Shown here: positions 48,240 to 58,399 of the stretch, piece after piece | Layout: the number at the start of each line of letters is the position of its first letter | How positions within the stretch are numbered: position 1 is the first letter of the stretch | DNA from: Hyalella azteca | Taxonomy: Eukaryota > Arthropoda > Malacostraca > Amphipoda > Hyalellidae | Direction: 5' to 3' | Length of the DNA: 64,000 nucleotides | Assembly: GCF_000764305.2 (NCBI RefSeq) | Contig: NW_025935162.1 | Location: 62,001 to 126,000 of the forward strand | Notes under the pieces: generated by a model | The model's database searches: none | What the model was told of the DNA's origin: nothing | The model's input: the letters and a program-made list of their open reading frames with translations, nothing else | Made by a program: the position numbers and the translations under genes

Positions 48240-49080
48240 TCGTTCGAGCAGAGCGAAGAAAGTAAGAGATTGAGTTCCACCAGACGCACTCTAAAAATAA
48301 TTTATTTATTGGAAAAATAATTAGTTTTTCCAGCACATTCCTTCATTAAATGCGGCCGGTATTTAACGCTAACACAAGACCATGTATTTTTCTTCAAAGT
48401 TCCCTTACATTTCTTTTGATTGCAGTCGACAGGAAAGTGTCACAAGCAATACCAATTGTTTTATCTCAATACTATCAACATATATCAACTCAATAAAGTT
48501 GTGATGATAATGTTGTAGCAGAGAATTGGTGCAGCAACGTTGTATTGGTTGTGCTGGCATTGTAGTGACAGAAACTCCATTTCGTTGATTGTTTTGAGGG
48601 AAAAATATTGACGGTCCTGAAGGAAGTGCAGGATTGCGTCGGGAAAAATATTTTGAATGTAGGTTTCTTGAGCAATCTAGATATTTTACTTTAAATTCAT
48701 GAGTTAATTCAAATTACAACGATTGTTTGATTGATTATACTCAAAATAGGTATTATGATAATGCGATCAAAATGAGGTTATAATAAATTCAGCCCATCCT
48801 ACAACAGTGCTGTAACAGAACTAAACATGACCTCCTCCATTCATTGCTTGTCACTTGTGTTGTGTTTCATGCTCCTTGACCTCAGGTCGGTCGATTGTTT
48901 TTGATAATTATAAAATAATCTACCATTTCCGAATAATTTTTTTGGAGCGACACATCTGACAATATATTAATTTAGTTCGCAAGTTCGATCCAAGTTCACG
49001 GGTGTGAGTAAAAAATTTTTCTCTGAAGGAGCTGGCAAAGTAAAGACGATATGAATGAGCTTGAAGATTAAATACATGGT
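48240..49080. other. Intronic AT-rich DNA, nothing supported
   Basis: Lies in the inferred intron between 51452 and 47909. No repeat or gene seen. Confidence 0.45.
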
Positions 49081-49084
49081 ACTA

Positions 49085-49664
49085 CAGGGTGTTTCAGAAT
49101 TAAGTAACCCTTTTAATTTGTTAATAAATAAAAAACTATGAACGTTATGAAGTTGAAACTTGTTTTATTTAAAAGAAGAACATTTTTATGGTAATATTGT
49201 ATCCTAGTTTTTAAATATAATATCTTTTAAATGCCCACCACAATTGTTTTGACAAAATAGGGCTCTTCTCTTCGTTGCTTTCATAACCTTCATTAGTGTT
49301 TCTGACGAGAGTGCAAATTTTTGATATCCGCAAATTTTCGATAAAGATATTTAAATGTGTTTTTTGAAGGATCCTTGTTTTGAAATGGATCCTGTAATCA
49401 CGTTGAACTTCTGTTATTGACATCGTTATTGACTGTAGCGATAATTTTTGTTCTTTCTTCTTTGCTGTAGCGAATCAGATGAAAACTTAAGGCTTGATAA
49501 TTAAACACAAATTTAGCAAGCTATAAAGGATAATGACGTAACTATGATACAATATTACCATGAAAATGTTCTTCTTTTAAATAAAACAAGTTTCAACTTC
49601 ATAACGTTCTTAGTTTTTTATTTATTAACAAATTAAAAGGGTTACTTAATTCTGAAACACCCTG
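49085..49664. mobile_element. Tc1/mariner-like non-autonomous element with ~118-bp terminal inverted repeats
   Basis: The ends start CAGGGTGTTTCAGAATTAAG and are inverted copies for about 118 bp with only about three differences. A TA dinucleotide flanks each side (49083-49084 and 49665-49666), the target duplication of Tc1/mariner-type elements. The centre holds a 70-codon minus frame (49211-49423, ending near QLWWAFKRYYI) that could be a transposase remnant, but I cannot identify it. High TIR identity suggests recent movement. It lies inside the last intron of the Dpr-family gene. Confidence 0.85.
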
Positions 49665-49984
49665 TATAGATTGAACACGTTCAACAACTACCATTGGTGT
49701 AGCGTGATGCTCTGAATGTTCCTCAGTTACACATTCCAACCAAGCGGAACGGAATGTGAAAGAATGTCAGTCAGAGGAGATTAACTCCCACGCATTATTA
49801 CCCCCGGTAGATGATGTGTGTTCCAAAAATATATAACTTTAGCTGATGAGAATGCAAAGTTGGAGGCAAATTGTAAAGAACTGAGTTGCAGCCGACCCCT
49901 GAACACTGATCATTTCGGTGATAGTCCTGAACTCAAATTACAGAATTGCTTTGAGATTAGGAAAGAATTTATTCCAAACCGTGC

Positions 49985-50290
49985 AGCATAATATTGGCCA
50001 GGAATGTACTGCATGATATTGACCAGCCATGCACTGCATGATATTGACCAGCCATGTACTGCATGATATTGACCAGTCATGTACTGCATGATATTGACCA
50101 GCCACGTACTGCATGATATTGACCAGCCATGCACTGCATGATATTGACCAGCCATGCACTGCATGATATTGACCAGCCATGTAATTCATGATATTGACCA
50201 GCCATGTACTGCATGATATTGACCAGTCATGTACTGCATGATATTGGCCAGCCATGTACTGCATGATATTGAACAGTCATGCACGGCATG
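49985..50290. repeat. 25-bp minisatellite, about 12 copies
   Basis: Units hold CATGATATTGACCAGCCATG plus TACTG/CACTG. It is intronic relative to the Dpr-family gene. Confidence 0.93.
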
Positions 50291-50299
50291 ATATTGGAG

Positions 50300-51040
50300 T
50301 GTGCTGGATATAGTTATTAAAGAGAACTTTTCTGGATAGCAAGCGACCGTGTATTTGTGTGTACAAAAATAAAGCTGGGATTACTTCGCCGGCTTCGCAT
50401 GCGAGTTCGCTGGTTGAGTGCTCAGATGCACAATGTATGTTCTTTGTTTTCTTTGCGTTTTAAGGGTTTTTGAGATTTTCTGTTAAATATAGGTGATGGT
50501 GAAAAATTTATTTATTGAATTCTTGTTTTAAATGATGAAACGTCTCTGTGACGAGAATTAGCTGAAATCTTATTTTTAGTTGGAAGCGTAATTTATTTGA
50601 GTATTCCAGGTAAGTATTTTTAAATTTTTTGTATGAAAACGACTTTGGGTTCATTCAGAAAATAAATTTTCTGATGCATAAATTTATCGTCAGTCCGATT
50701 AGCATTATTTTATATAAATTATATTAAAATCAGTATTACACATTTTCTAAGTTTTTTGAGTTGAATTTAATACGTTTCATAAGCAAATTTTCTAGGATTG
50801 CAAAGTACTACGCGAAACATTTCGATATTATTCACAAAAAATGAGTTGATTGAAGTGTAGCGCTCATTATACTGAAAAATGCTCTCCATTAGCGACATTA
50901 ATTTTCAGTGCAGGAAAATATAATCAGTTCACGTCAGCGGTCATCTCGCTGAAGTTGCAAGACGGGCTTGTCGGGAAACTTGAGCGCTGGAGGAAGTTTT
51001 CTTGTTAAACTTGGCGAACGAACAACTCACTGACTCGCCT
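50300..51040. other. Intronic AT-rich DNA
   Basis: No coding or repeat feature supported. Confidence 0.4.
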
Positions 51041-51049
51041 TGAATACTT

Positions 51050-51175
51050 GAATACTCATCTGTATAGTCTGCTCATCTGTGTTGCCTGCTCATCTGTATA
51101 GTCTGCTCATCTGTGTTGCCTGCTCATCTGTATAGTCTGCTCATCTGTATAGTCTGCTCAACTATGTTACCTGCT
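51050..51175. repeat. 17-bp CTGCTCATCTGTATAGT minisatellite
   Basis: About seven units alternate between CTGCTCATCTGTATAGT and CTGCTCATCTGTGTTGC, giving a partial dimer pattern. Confidence 0.9.
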
Positions 51176-51249
51176 CATGATACCTGGCCTTGCCTGGTCA
51201 ATAGCTACACAATATATACATATTACACAAGCCTAGATCTATGTTCTAG

Positions 51250-51451
51250 TGGTGTGTAACTAGAAGTACATGTAGCGTTAAGTTAAAAGCGGGCGTACAA
51301 GTACAATTTTTCAGTGGTACCCTCCTATTTTCTATAGAGGTACTCACAAATTTTCTAGCAGTACCCACCTATTGCATTTGGTACCCACTCATTGTAATAT
51401 GGGACTCACCACTTTTCACAGATCCACCAGCTATTTTCCAGCGGTACTCAC
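51250..51451. repeat. Degenerate array of exon-end/donor-like sequence
   Basis: Downstream of the Ig2 exon donor, GGTACTCAC- or GTACCCAC-like words recur every 20-30 bp (51316, 51340, 51363, 51382 and near 51403). A second copy of the exon end (CTAGAAGTACATGTAG) lies at 51259 with a broken donor. Read on the minus strand the words are GTGAGTACC, the sequence of the real donor at 51446-51451. Confidence 0.55.
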
Positions 51452-51570
51452 CTAGAAGTACATGTAGTGTCAGGTTCAGTGGAGCTGTACAGGTGTTCCT
51501 ACAGGTGTACACGCCGGAGTGGCTGGTGCTCGCCTTAGAACGCTCGTAAACAACGGTCGTCGCACGCCAA
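51452..51570 (-). CDS. Dpr-family gene, Ig2 C-terminal exon
   Basis: The acceptor ATTTTTTCAACAG precedes T, so it enters in phase 2. The frame reads WRATTVVYERSKASTSHSGV, then YTCRNTCTAPLNLTLHVLL, and leaves in phase 1 at CTTCTAG|GTGAGT. SGVYTC is the DxGxYxC-type signature around the second Ig cysteine, and LTLHVL is the final strand of Ig2. The phase fits the C-terminal exon exactly. Position and sequence match the second Ig domain of Dpr proteins, which bind DIP-type partners through Ig1. Confidence 0.82.
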
Positions 51571-52019
51571 CTGTTGAAAAAATTATATCCAATTGATCTT
51601 GGGATTAGCTCAGGCAAAAATATTCGGCTGTTTATGGACGATTTTACTGAGCATAATCGAGGTCGAGAAGTTTCTATTCCCTGCACAATGAAATCAGGTT
51701 ATATTAATTACTTATGATCGACCTTGGATTTTGCTAAGAAAGTATTCATAACTCAACATATTCAGGTATCGTTGTCAGTAAGAAAATTTAAGGACACTTC
51801 TATGGTTTGCACGCGGAAACTATCCTGCTAAATTAATACACTACAATGTTGAGTTAAGCTACAAGATTCGTGAATATCACCCGAGAAACTGACGAAAGTG
51901 AATTAATTCAGTACAAATAAATGTTGATTTTTGGTCTTGTGAGATTCATATCCTGCTTTCTTCTCGAAATATTTTTTTAAATGAACGCAGGACACTGGTA
52001 TGAATATGTCATGCTTATA

Positions 52020-52205
52020 TGGTAACATGTTGTGATCATGCAATGGCCATCTTGAGTTCATGTTGTGAACATGTTATGGTCATGTTATGGTCATCTTGTG
52101 TTCATGTTGTGAACATGTTATGGTCATGTTATGGTCATCTTGTGTTCAGGTTGTGAACATGTTATGGTCATGTTATGGTCATCTTGAAATCGTGTTATGA
52201 GCATG
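52020..52205. repeat. ~66-bp array of GTTATGGTCAT / GTTGTGAACAT motifs
   Basis: About three large units built from smaller 11-13-bp words (TGTTATGGTCA, TCTTGTGTTCA, TGTTGTGAACA). It is intronic, about 270 bp past the proposed sixth exon. Confidence 0.8.
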
Positions 52206-52473
52206 TTGGGATCATATATGTAATAAATATTCAAGTAATGATAGAAGGAAAATTTAATAAATGAATTATTCATTTTAATTTCTTAATAACTCTTATAATA
52301 ACGATAATTGCTACACTTTGACACCAGAAGTAAACTAGCTTTTAATGTTTAAATTTGATGATGCTAACCAGTTCCTCGCCGAGCACTCCTGATCCCCAGC
52401 CTCCTCCCCCTCACCGCCCCCGGGGCTGGCTGGGCCCCGAGGGGAGTGGTGGGGACCTTGAGGGCCTGCTGAC

Positions 52474-52538
52474 GGCGTCGCAGATGAGGTGTTGGTGGGA
52501 CTCAGGGTCTCCTCCAACACCCGAACCCCGTCTAGTAA
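52474..52538 (-). CDS. Dpr-family gene, short Ig2 middle exon (boundaries uncertain)
   Basis: A strong acceptor (CCAACCCCCCCAG) is followed in phase 0 by LLDGVRVLEETLSPTNTSSA, in phase with the donor at 55738. The text resembles the strand region after the Ig2 tryptophan in Dpr proteins (an LLD-type turn then GVRV). The exit must be phase 2 to meet the next exon; ACGCC|GTCAGC at 52474 is the nearest such donor but is weak. The frame stays open to 52335, and a stronger-looking GGCG|GTGAGG at 52415 has the wrong phase. A longer exon ending at CTG|GTTAGC near 52360 is an alternative. Confidence 0.5.
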
Positions 52539-52628
52539 CTGGGGGGGTTGGAGGTCCAGGGTTAAAATGTATATGTGAATATATATACTAATATTATAAC
52601 TCAGTACTCACTGCAGTCAGGGATAGAG

Positions 52629-52750
52629 AGCGCATTTTCACGTCGACAAAAACGTGAAGTCATGGATGGACAGAGAGACAGACGGACGGACAGACGTACG
52701 GAAATGGCGAGCACAATAGCGCCTTTTTTCCATAAATGAGAAAATGCGCT
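52629..52750. mobile_element. Inverted-repeat element with GACA tract (copy 2)
   Basis: The same termini as at 1551-1764 (AGCGCATTTTC and GAGAAAATGCGCT) and the same inner blocks (CGTCGAC, ATGAAGTCA-like, GGCGAGCACAATAGCGC), with only about 45 bp of GACAGACG-type sequence. It lies in the intron between 55738 and 52538. Confidence 0.65.
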
Positions 52751-52759
52751 AAAAACCTA

Positions 52760-54380
52760 TTAAAATAACTGTAACTGAAATATAAGTTACTGTTTCTAAA
52801 CCTATCAAAAGTAAGTGGAGGAATGGAGACACAGGGCTTGTATGATATATGAAATAGAAGTTATTATGCCTAAAGCAGCAAAAGAACTAAATCTAAAAAC
52901 CACAATAAAGATGAGAGATCTTAATTCGATTCTGAGAATAAATTAGTTTCGTGATTTTTAAGTTTCCTTCCACAACGATTTAACGTATCGAGGCTACAAC
53001 GAATGGATCAAGTACGTTGCTTCAACAATTAATTTCTTTTAAAATAGGATCAAATATCATACCCTTGTGATAACACAGCTGTTGTGAAATTTGACATGAG
53101 TATTTCAATAAAAGGTAAAGACGAGTCTGCCGCAGTGACTATATAAGCCTATACCTTTTCATCACCATTGCATAAAAAAGTCCCAAGTCCTAGATCGACT
53201 TCTTCAAGCTCAAGTGCTCCTGTGTTGGCTGTATGGACATCTCGAGTTGATAAAATATTCGAATATTATGGATAGTTGAGTATGCGTCATTTCATTCAAT
53301 ATACAATGAATGATTGGTAAATTTATAACGATCTTAAATTGTAATTATTGTGAACGCCCTCGAATATCGACGGCACTTTTTAAATATTTCTGAAGGTTGC
53401 AGATCAAGCTCGTATGAATATTCAAATTATTCAGTTGGAGCGTTCCCAATACCCTCTGTGTAAACATTGCTTTTGTCTGCCCCTATTGATCTTGATTGTT
53501 GGCACATTGACCTCATCATTTTTCCCTCTGTATTGCACGGCGATGCTTTTATCTATGAAGAATAGAAATCCAATGGGAATTATGGCCATAAACTAAATGG
53601 CAGCGAAAAATGGCTTGCGTTTGACTTAAGGTGTTAGGTCCCCAGGCGTTGCTGCAACGCTGCATCCATAGCAGCAGCGAGATACATTGAGCATCGGGAC
53701 ATTTATCAGCGACTCGCACTTTTTCATGATAGAAAGGGGCAATGATATCGAGGATTGGTGTAACGTCGCCACCTGAACATTGAACTTATGAACATGATAA
53801 GAAGTCCTGCCTGAATTATGAGGGACTGTCGCCTCGGGGGTGAAGAATCTTCGCGAAGTTAGAGTGGCGGGAACTCGCGGAAGCCCTAAAATAATTTCTC
53901 GTTTGATGAATTTCATCTCGATGGCCAAATGCAGACAGAATTAATTTATAGATAGATTTCTGTGGTCCGTAGTTATATGTTATGAATTTCATTGTAAAAC
54001 CAATTTTTATGGTTGGAACTTTTTCATTTTAAGGGCAATTTCTATATTGGTTTATTCACATGCACTTCTAAACTTAATTAATTTATACAATTTTCTGGTT
54101 AGAATGAACGCCCCGTCGCCTCATCTCAGAAACTGTCAGGAAACACAATAGAGTAGCTCCTCCAACATGCATCTGACGTTGGAATGATGTTGAATAAACG
54201 TCGTTTCAACAATTTCAACTCGTAATCAACGTTGTTTCAAAGTCATTTGCCTGGAGAGAGCAAGCCGGGACAAAAAGGAGCCTGGAGGGCTGGCAGCAGC
54301 TGCTTTTGTTTCGATGTCCCAGGAATTTGCTTAAACAAACGTGTTAAATCAAGCTGATTTTCAAGTGAGAAAGTTTCCCG
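52760..54380. other. Intronic DNA, nothing supported
   Basis: No gene or repeat supported. Frames at 53414-53596 and 53626-53928 have no recognisable motif. Confidence 0.4.
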
Positions 54381-54386
54381 TGTCTG

Positions 54387-54561
54387 TTCACTCAGGGAAG
54401 TGAGTGAGACTTTGTCCGAATAGTGACACACTTCTTACCTCTTGAGTGGGTCTTCCTGATCCAGTTTGGTCAGGTCAAATAAAGGGCTCATCAGTGCTAC
54501 GTGCATAAAATATGTCACTAAATGGGCTACACAGAACCCATTCATTGTATTGAGAGAAAAA
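54387..54561. mobile_element. Copy of the ~180-bp ATGAGTGAGAC repeat family
   Basis: CACTCAGGGAAGTGAGTGAG at the left, then TTTGTCCGAATAGTGACACA, then GGGTCTTCCTGATCCAGTTT, and CCATTCATTGTATTGAGAG at the right. Intronic. Confidence 0.55.
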
Positions 54562-54569
54562 ATGATGCG

Positions 54570-55235
54570 GAGGATAGATTTTCTTAAATTTTTCTTAGAT
54601 ATGTTATTTATTCTAGTGCGTTGCGTAATAACTTAATTTTAATTGTTATCTATACATCAAGAATTATCGGTTAATCAGTAAATCCATTGAGGCGATCACT
54701 TATTATTGATTCAAATAAAACTGAAAATTTGGGAAACACCTTTATACTTCAGCTGGGCTAAATGACTTAGTCAGAGGTTTCTTTCTCCGAATTTCTACTT
54801 TAAATTCTTAACTTCATATGTCTTGTAGCAGATTTTATTTCTTATCACTCACATATTATTTATGGAGCAAAATATCGCATATGAATGACCGACGAACTTT
54901 TTATTTTCTAATTCATTGCAGGTAAATGGAGAGTAAACGGCATAGTTAATAGTTCGTGGCTTCGTGCATCACTCTTAGCACGTGGTTTAGTGCAAACTTA
55001 ACGAGCCTGAGGCGCATCTCGGGGCGTCACTCCTCTAATTCTTATATTATTCCAGCAAAGTTCCTTCTCGCTTGCCAACTTCATCTTCCTAAGGGAAATA
55101 AATTGTAAAGCACTTGCTTTAAGGTCGCCTTGGAACTTGAAGACATCATAACGTCAGTTGTCGGAGTAAACACAAATCGGATTATTGCCATGGCCATGCA
55201 AGCTGCAGCGCTGGAAAATCTATTCTCCGCTGAGA
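54570..55235. other. Intronic AT-rich DNA
   Basis: No feature supported. Confidence 0.4.
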
Positions 55236-55239
55236 AGGT

Positions 55240-55640
55240 GTTCTAGAGCGTGTCGCTAGAAGGCGTTACAAAAATGCGCTCCTTGAAGTCATTTCAGAGT
55301 GGGCTCCTATAAGGCGTTCTAGGGCATGCTTCTGGGAGGTGTTCTAGAATGCGCTCCGAAGAAGCGTTCTAGGACCTAGAAGACGGGGCGGGGCATGCTC
55401 TAAAAAGTTTTCCCGAGTTCGCTCTTGCAAGACGTTCTAGATTGTGCCACAAGAATGCCTTCTAGACCGTACATCCAGAATGCGTTTTACATCGAGCATT
55501 CAAAAGGCTTTCTAGTCCGTGCTCCCAGAAGGCGATGTAGACCGTACATCCAGAAGGCGTTCTAGATCGAGCATTCAAAAGGCATTCTTGGAACGCGGTG
55601 CACGGTCTAGAAACGCGTTCCGTCTCTAGTTGGCGGCGAC
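55240..55640. repeat. Degenerate ~27-bp array of AGAAGGCGTTCTAGA
   Basis: AGAAGGCGTTCTAGACCGTG-like units recur about 13 times with many changes. The core GTTCTAGAAC is palindromic. It lies in the intron about 100 bp past the donor at 55738. Confidence 0.8.
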
Positions 55641-55737
55641 GTTCCGTCTCTCGATTATCCGTCTAGTTTAAATGTTCCAGAACGTTAAAATTTATATTTT
55701 TATACGCTATTTATTATGTTGATCACCATGAGCTGAC

Positions 55738-55862
55738 CTGACCGGCCTTGTACCACATCGGTCTGACGGGCGCCGGGCAGCCGTGCACTGTGCAGGTGAG
55801 CAGCACGGGACTGCCAACCTTCACGTACACCTCGGGGCCAGGCTCCACGGTCACTGTCGCCT
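55738..55862 (-). CDS. Dpr-family gene, Ig2 N-terminal exon
   Basis: The acceptor TGTATGACAG is followed by AG, completing a phase-1 codon (E). The frame reads ATVTVEPGPEVYVKVGSPVL, then LTCTVHGCPAPVRPMWYKAG, then Q, and leaves in phase 0 at CAG|GTCAGC. YVKVGSPVLLTC is the strand with the first Ig2 cysteine, and MWYKAG holds the core tryptophan. Dpr Ig2 domains have a similar E-A start, a DLYVK-G-S stretch and a WY pair. Two extra residues, C and P in HGCPAP, could allow an additional disulfide. Confidence 0.88.
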
Positions 55863-56084
55863 CTGTCATACATAGTGAAAACTTCCGTCAGCTGATCAGT
55901 AATGCTACTAATTAAGACATTTTTTTATTTATTATTAACATTAATAATGAATTAGTAGGGTTACTAATACTGGTATTTTCAACTGGAGAAACGGATGTGA
56001 GACATTTGAAATATCGTAGCTTGAAAGTGAATGTTGTGACATGTTTAAAATATGACGGTGAAATTGAACCTTCGAGGTGCACGG

Positions 56085-56345
56085 TGAGGTGCACGAGTAT
56101 AGTGATGCGCTCACCCGTGACGGTGAGGTGCACGGGTGTTGTGAGGGGCTCACCCGTGACGGTGAGGTGCACGGGTGTGGTGGAGGGACTCACCCGTGAC
56201 GGTGAGGTGCACGGGTGTGGTGGAGTGACTCACCCGTGACGGTGAGGTGCACGGGTGAGACGGTGAGGTGCATGGGTGTGGTGTAGTGACTCACCCGTGA
56301 CGGTGAGGTGCACGGGTGTGGTGTAGTGACTCACCCGTGACGGTG
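56085..56345. repeat. 40-bp minisatellite made of exon end plus 5' splice site
   Basis: Units of 40 bp repeat about seven times. On the minus strand each contains the last bases of the exon at 56335 (CCCGTGCACCTCACCGTCAC), the donor GG|GTGAGTC and about 10 intronic bases. The copy at 56335 joins the full exon. The others lie 3' of it in the intron. Confidence 0.93.
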
Positions 56346-56474
56346 AGGTGCACGGGTGTGGTGATGGGTGGCGTGGCAGACACCTGACACAGATACACCC
56401 CTGCGTCTGAGGCCCTCACGTGGTGTATCTTGAGGTGCCACCGCACCCCGCCGCCTGGGTTGCTCGACACGAAC
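56335..56474 (-). CDS. Dpr-family gene, Ig1 C-terminal exon
   Basis: The acceptor GTAACCAG precedes G, completing CG|G (Arg). The frame reads FVSSNPGGGVRWHLKIHHVR, then ASDAGVYLCQVSATPPITTP, then VHLTVT, and leaves in phase 1 at ACGG|GTGAGT. WHLKIHHVRASDAGVYLCQV is the E-to-F strand of Ig1 with the D-x-G-x-Y-x-C signature, as in Dpr proteins (WTL-I, D-G-YECQV). Reading on past the first donor reaches a stop in the next repeat unit, so the first donor must be used. Confidence 0.92.
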
Positions 56475-56504
56475 CTGGTTACATGACAACCATGGCATGA
56501 TCAC

Positions 56505-56680
56505 TCACAGAAATTAATCATACTTTGTCCAAATAATGATGCACGTTATGGGCATCCTATGGTCCATGGGTATTAGGCCCAGCATATCAGTGCTGCGCCT
56601 GCTTTTTGCTCGTGTTGTAGGTGAGAAAGTGTGTCACTATTTAGACGATATATGACCCATTCATTGTTCTGAGTGTAGCA
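56505..56680. mobile_element. Degenerate copy of the ~180-bp ATGAGTGAGAC repeat family
   Basis: ACTTTGTCCAAATAATGATG at the left and CCATTCATTGTTCTGAGTG at the right, with a worn middle (GGCCCAGCATATCAGTGCTG). Just upstream of the acceptor at 56474 in the minus-strand intron. Confidence 0.5.
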
Positions 56681-56689
56681 TTAAGGGTG

Positions 56690-57615
56690 CATAGTAACAG
56701 TAAATGTGTAAGTAAAATATTTATAATTACTATTAATAGCGAAACCTATTTTCTTCCACACGTTACTGTTTAAATCTGGAAATCCATTACAAATCTGCAC
56801 GGAAGTCTTTAATCTTTTCAAATTGCACCGTTCTTCACTAGGATGAAACCTCGCTCTTAACTAACTATCCATAAATATTCTTCACATCTGTGATTTCCCT
56901 TTATGATTGGCAACAAATCATAATCGAAATGATCGAAAAAATGCAGTAGTTGTCTGTTGCCTTTCTCTTCATGAACTCAAACAGTAATAGTTTCCCTGAA
57001 GGAATTTTTTTCATGAAACGTTGCCATAAAAATTCCGTTAGTTCTGTGCCAAATCTGTGACTGCAGTCTTCCTTGCCCTGCTAAGCGCCGTGCTTCACTA
57101 ACTTTTAATCAGCTAAGTTGAGCAAAGAAGGGAGATCTTGAGCCGTAAAAGAGCTCACGTTCCCATCTCTAACTTAATTACTGAGCTTCAATGATGTCCC
57201 GGCTCGGCGCTGCAGTGCTAAGATAAAAAGATAATTGCGACATTATTTCTTCAAGGCTGACGATGAACGTCAGCTTATACGAGATTACTGAGTTCAAATG
57301 GCTTCACGACAACTATGCTTAAGAAATAGTTCTTCTAACTTGTTCAGTTTCGAAACGAGTCTGCAACGAGTTCTTGTTCAGTCTGCAAAGTAACTGCCAA
57401 ACGTATAACAAAGGCAGCATTCTTTCTAGGCGATGAGACTGGAAAAAATTAGCTCCTCCACATCTGTGATGTCAGTCTTAAAACACATAAACAAACATTG
57501 ACAAGCAGTTATATGATTTGATACACATTTTTTGCAGATTTGTTGATTGAATACCATGGCCCAATTGCTGCATATTAATTGTTCATCACCATACAATAAA
57601 CACGATGTAATCCTC
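56690..57615. other. Intronic DNA, nothing supported
   Basis: No feature supported. Confidence 0.4.
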
Positions 57616-57619
57616 AACA

Positions 57620-57972
57620 CGTATCAAACACGTGCCAAACACGTACCAAACACGTACCAAACGAACCAAACACGTACCAAACACTTACCAAAAGTACTAT
57701 ACACGTACCAAACGTACCAAACACGTTTCAAATGTGCTACGTACCAAACACGTATTATACACGTCCCAAACACGAATCAAACACGTACCAAACACGTACA
57801 TAACACTTATCATACACGTACCAAACACGTACCAAACACGTACCAAAAACGCACCAAACACTTACCAAACACATACCAAACACATACCAAACACGTACCA
57901 AACACATACCAAACACGTACTAAACACATACCAAACACGTACCAACACATACCAAACACGTACCAAACACGT
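57620..57972. repeat. 11-bp CAAACACGTAC minisatellite abutting a donor
   Basis: About 30 units of CAAACACGTAC with CATAC and TTACC variants. Its right edge is within about 7 bases of the 5' splice site at 57980. The NTYQTRTKHVP frames are artefacts. Confidence 0.93.
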
Positions 57973-57979
57973 CACTCAC

Positions 57980-58050
57980 CGAGTGTCGGAGCTGTAGGTG
58001 TTGACATCAGCAGTTAACAGGTTAATGTCACTTGCTCGTACCCACGATAC
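57980..58050 (-). CDS. Dpr-family gene, Ig1 tryptophan exon
   Basis: A 71-base exon between CCCAACAG and CG|GTGAGT. It enters in phase 0 and reads VSWVRASDINLLTADVNTYS, then SDT and CG. This is the hallmark C-to-C' region of Dpr Ig1, where family members read VSWIRHRD, LLT and YTSDQR. Phases match both neighbours. The acceptor is the last of seven tandem copies. Starting at any earlier copy shifts the frame and reaches a stop, so only this copy yields protein. Confidence 0.93.
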
Positions 58051-58352
58051 CTGTTGGGCGAAACAGGTTAATATTACTTGCTTGTACCCACGATACCTGT
58101 TGGGTATAACAGGTTAATGTCAATTATTGCTCGTACCCACGATACCTTTTGGTATAACAGGTTAATTTCAATTATTGCTCGTACCCACGATACCTGTTGG
58201 GTATAACAGGTTAATGTCAATTATTGCTCGTACCCACGATACCTGTTGGGTATAACAGGTTAATGTCACTTGCTCGTACCCACGATACCTGTTGGGTATA
58301 ACAGGTTAATGTCAATTATTGCTCGTACCCACGATACCTGTTGGGTATTTTC
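58018..58352. repeat. 46-49-bp minisatellite made of 3' splice site plus exon start
   Basis: Seven copies. On the minus strand each unit is TTATACCCAACAG (acceptor) followed by GTATCGTGGGTACGAGCA and about 15 more bases of exon 57980-58050. Most extra copies carry ATAATT where the true exon has AGT, so the array was amplified from a variant. One copy has CCAAAAGG for the acceptor. Confidence 0.94.
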
Positions 58353-58399
58353 TGTGCGGAATTCCAGCATATATCATCCATTCAAAATATAAGAAATTG

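Noticed and set aside
52335..52414. Extending the sixth Dpr-family exon to the stop at 52335 as a short secreted isoform
   Set aside because: The open tail is Pro/Gly-rich with no Ig character, and the next exon (51452) completes Ig2 in phase 2. An alternative last exon cannot be excluded but is not supported.
57547..58017. 156- and 121-codon frames rich in NTYQTRTKH
   Set aside because: Periodic translation of the 11-bp array; the true coding sequence here is on the minus strand.
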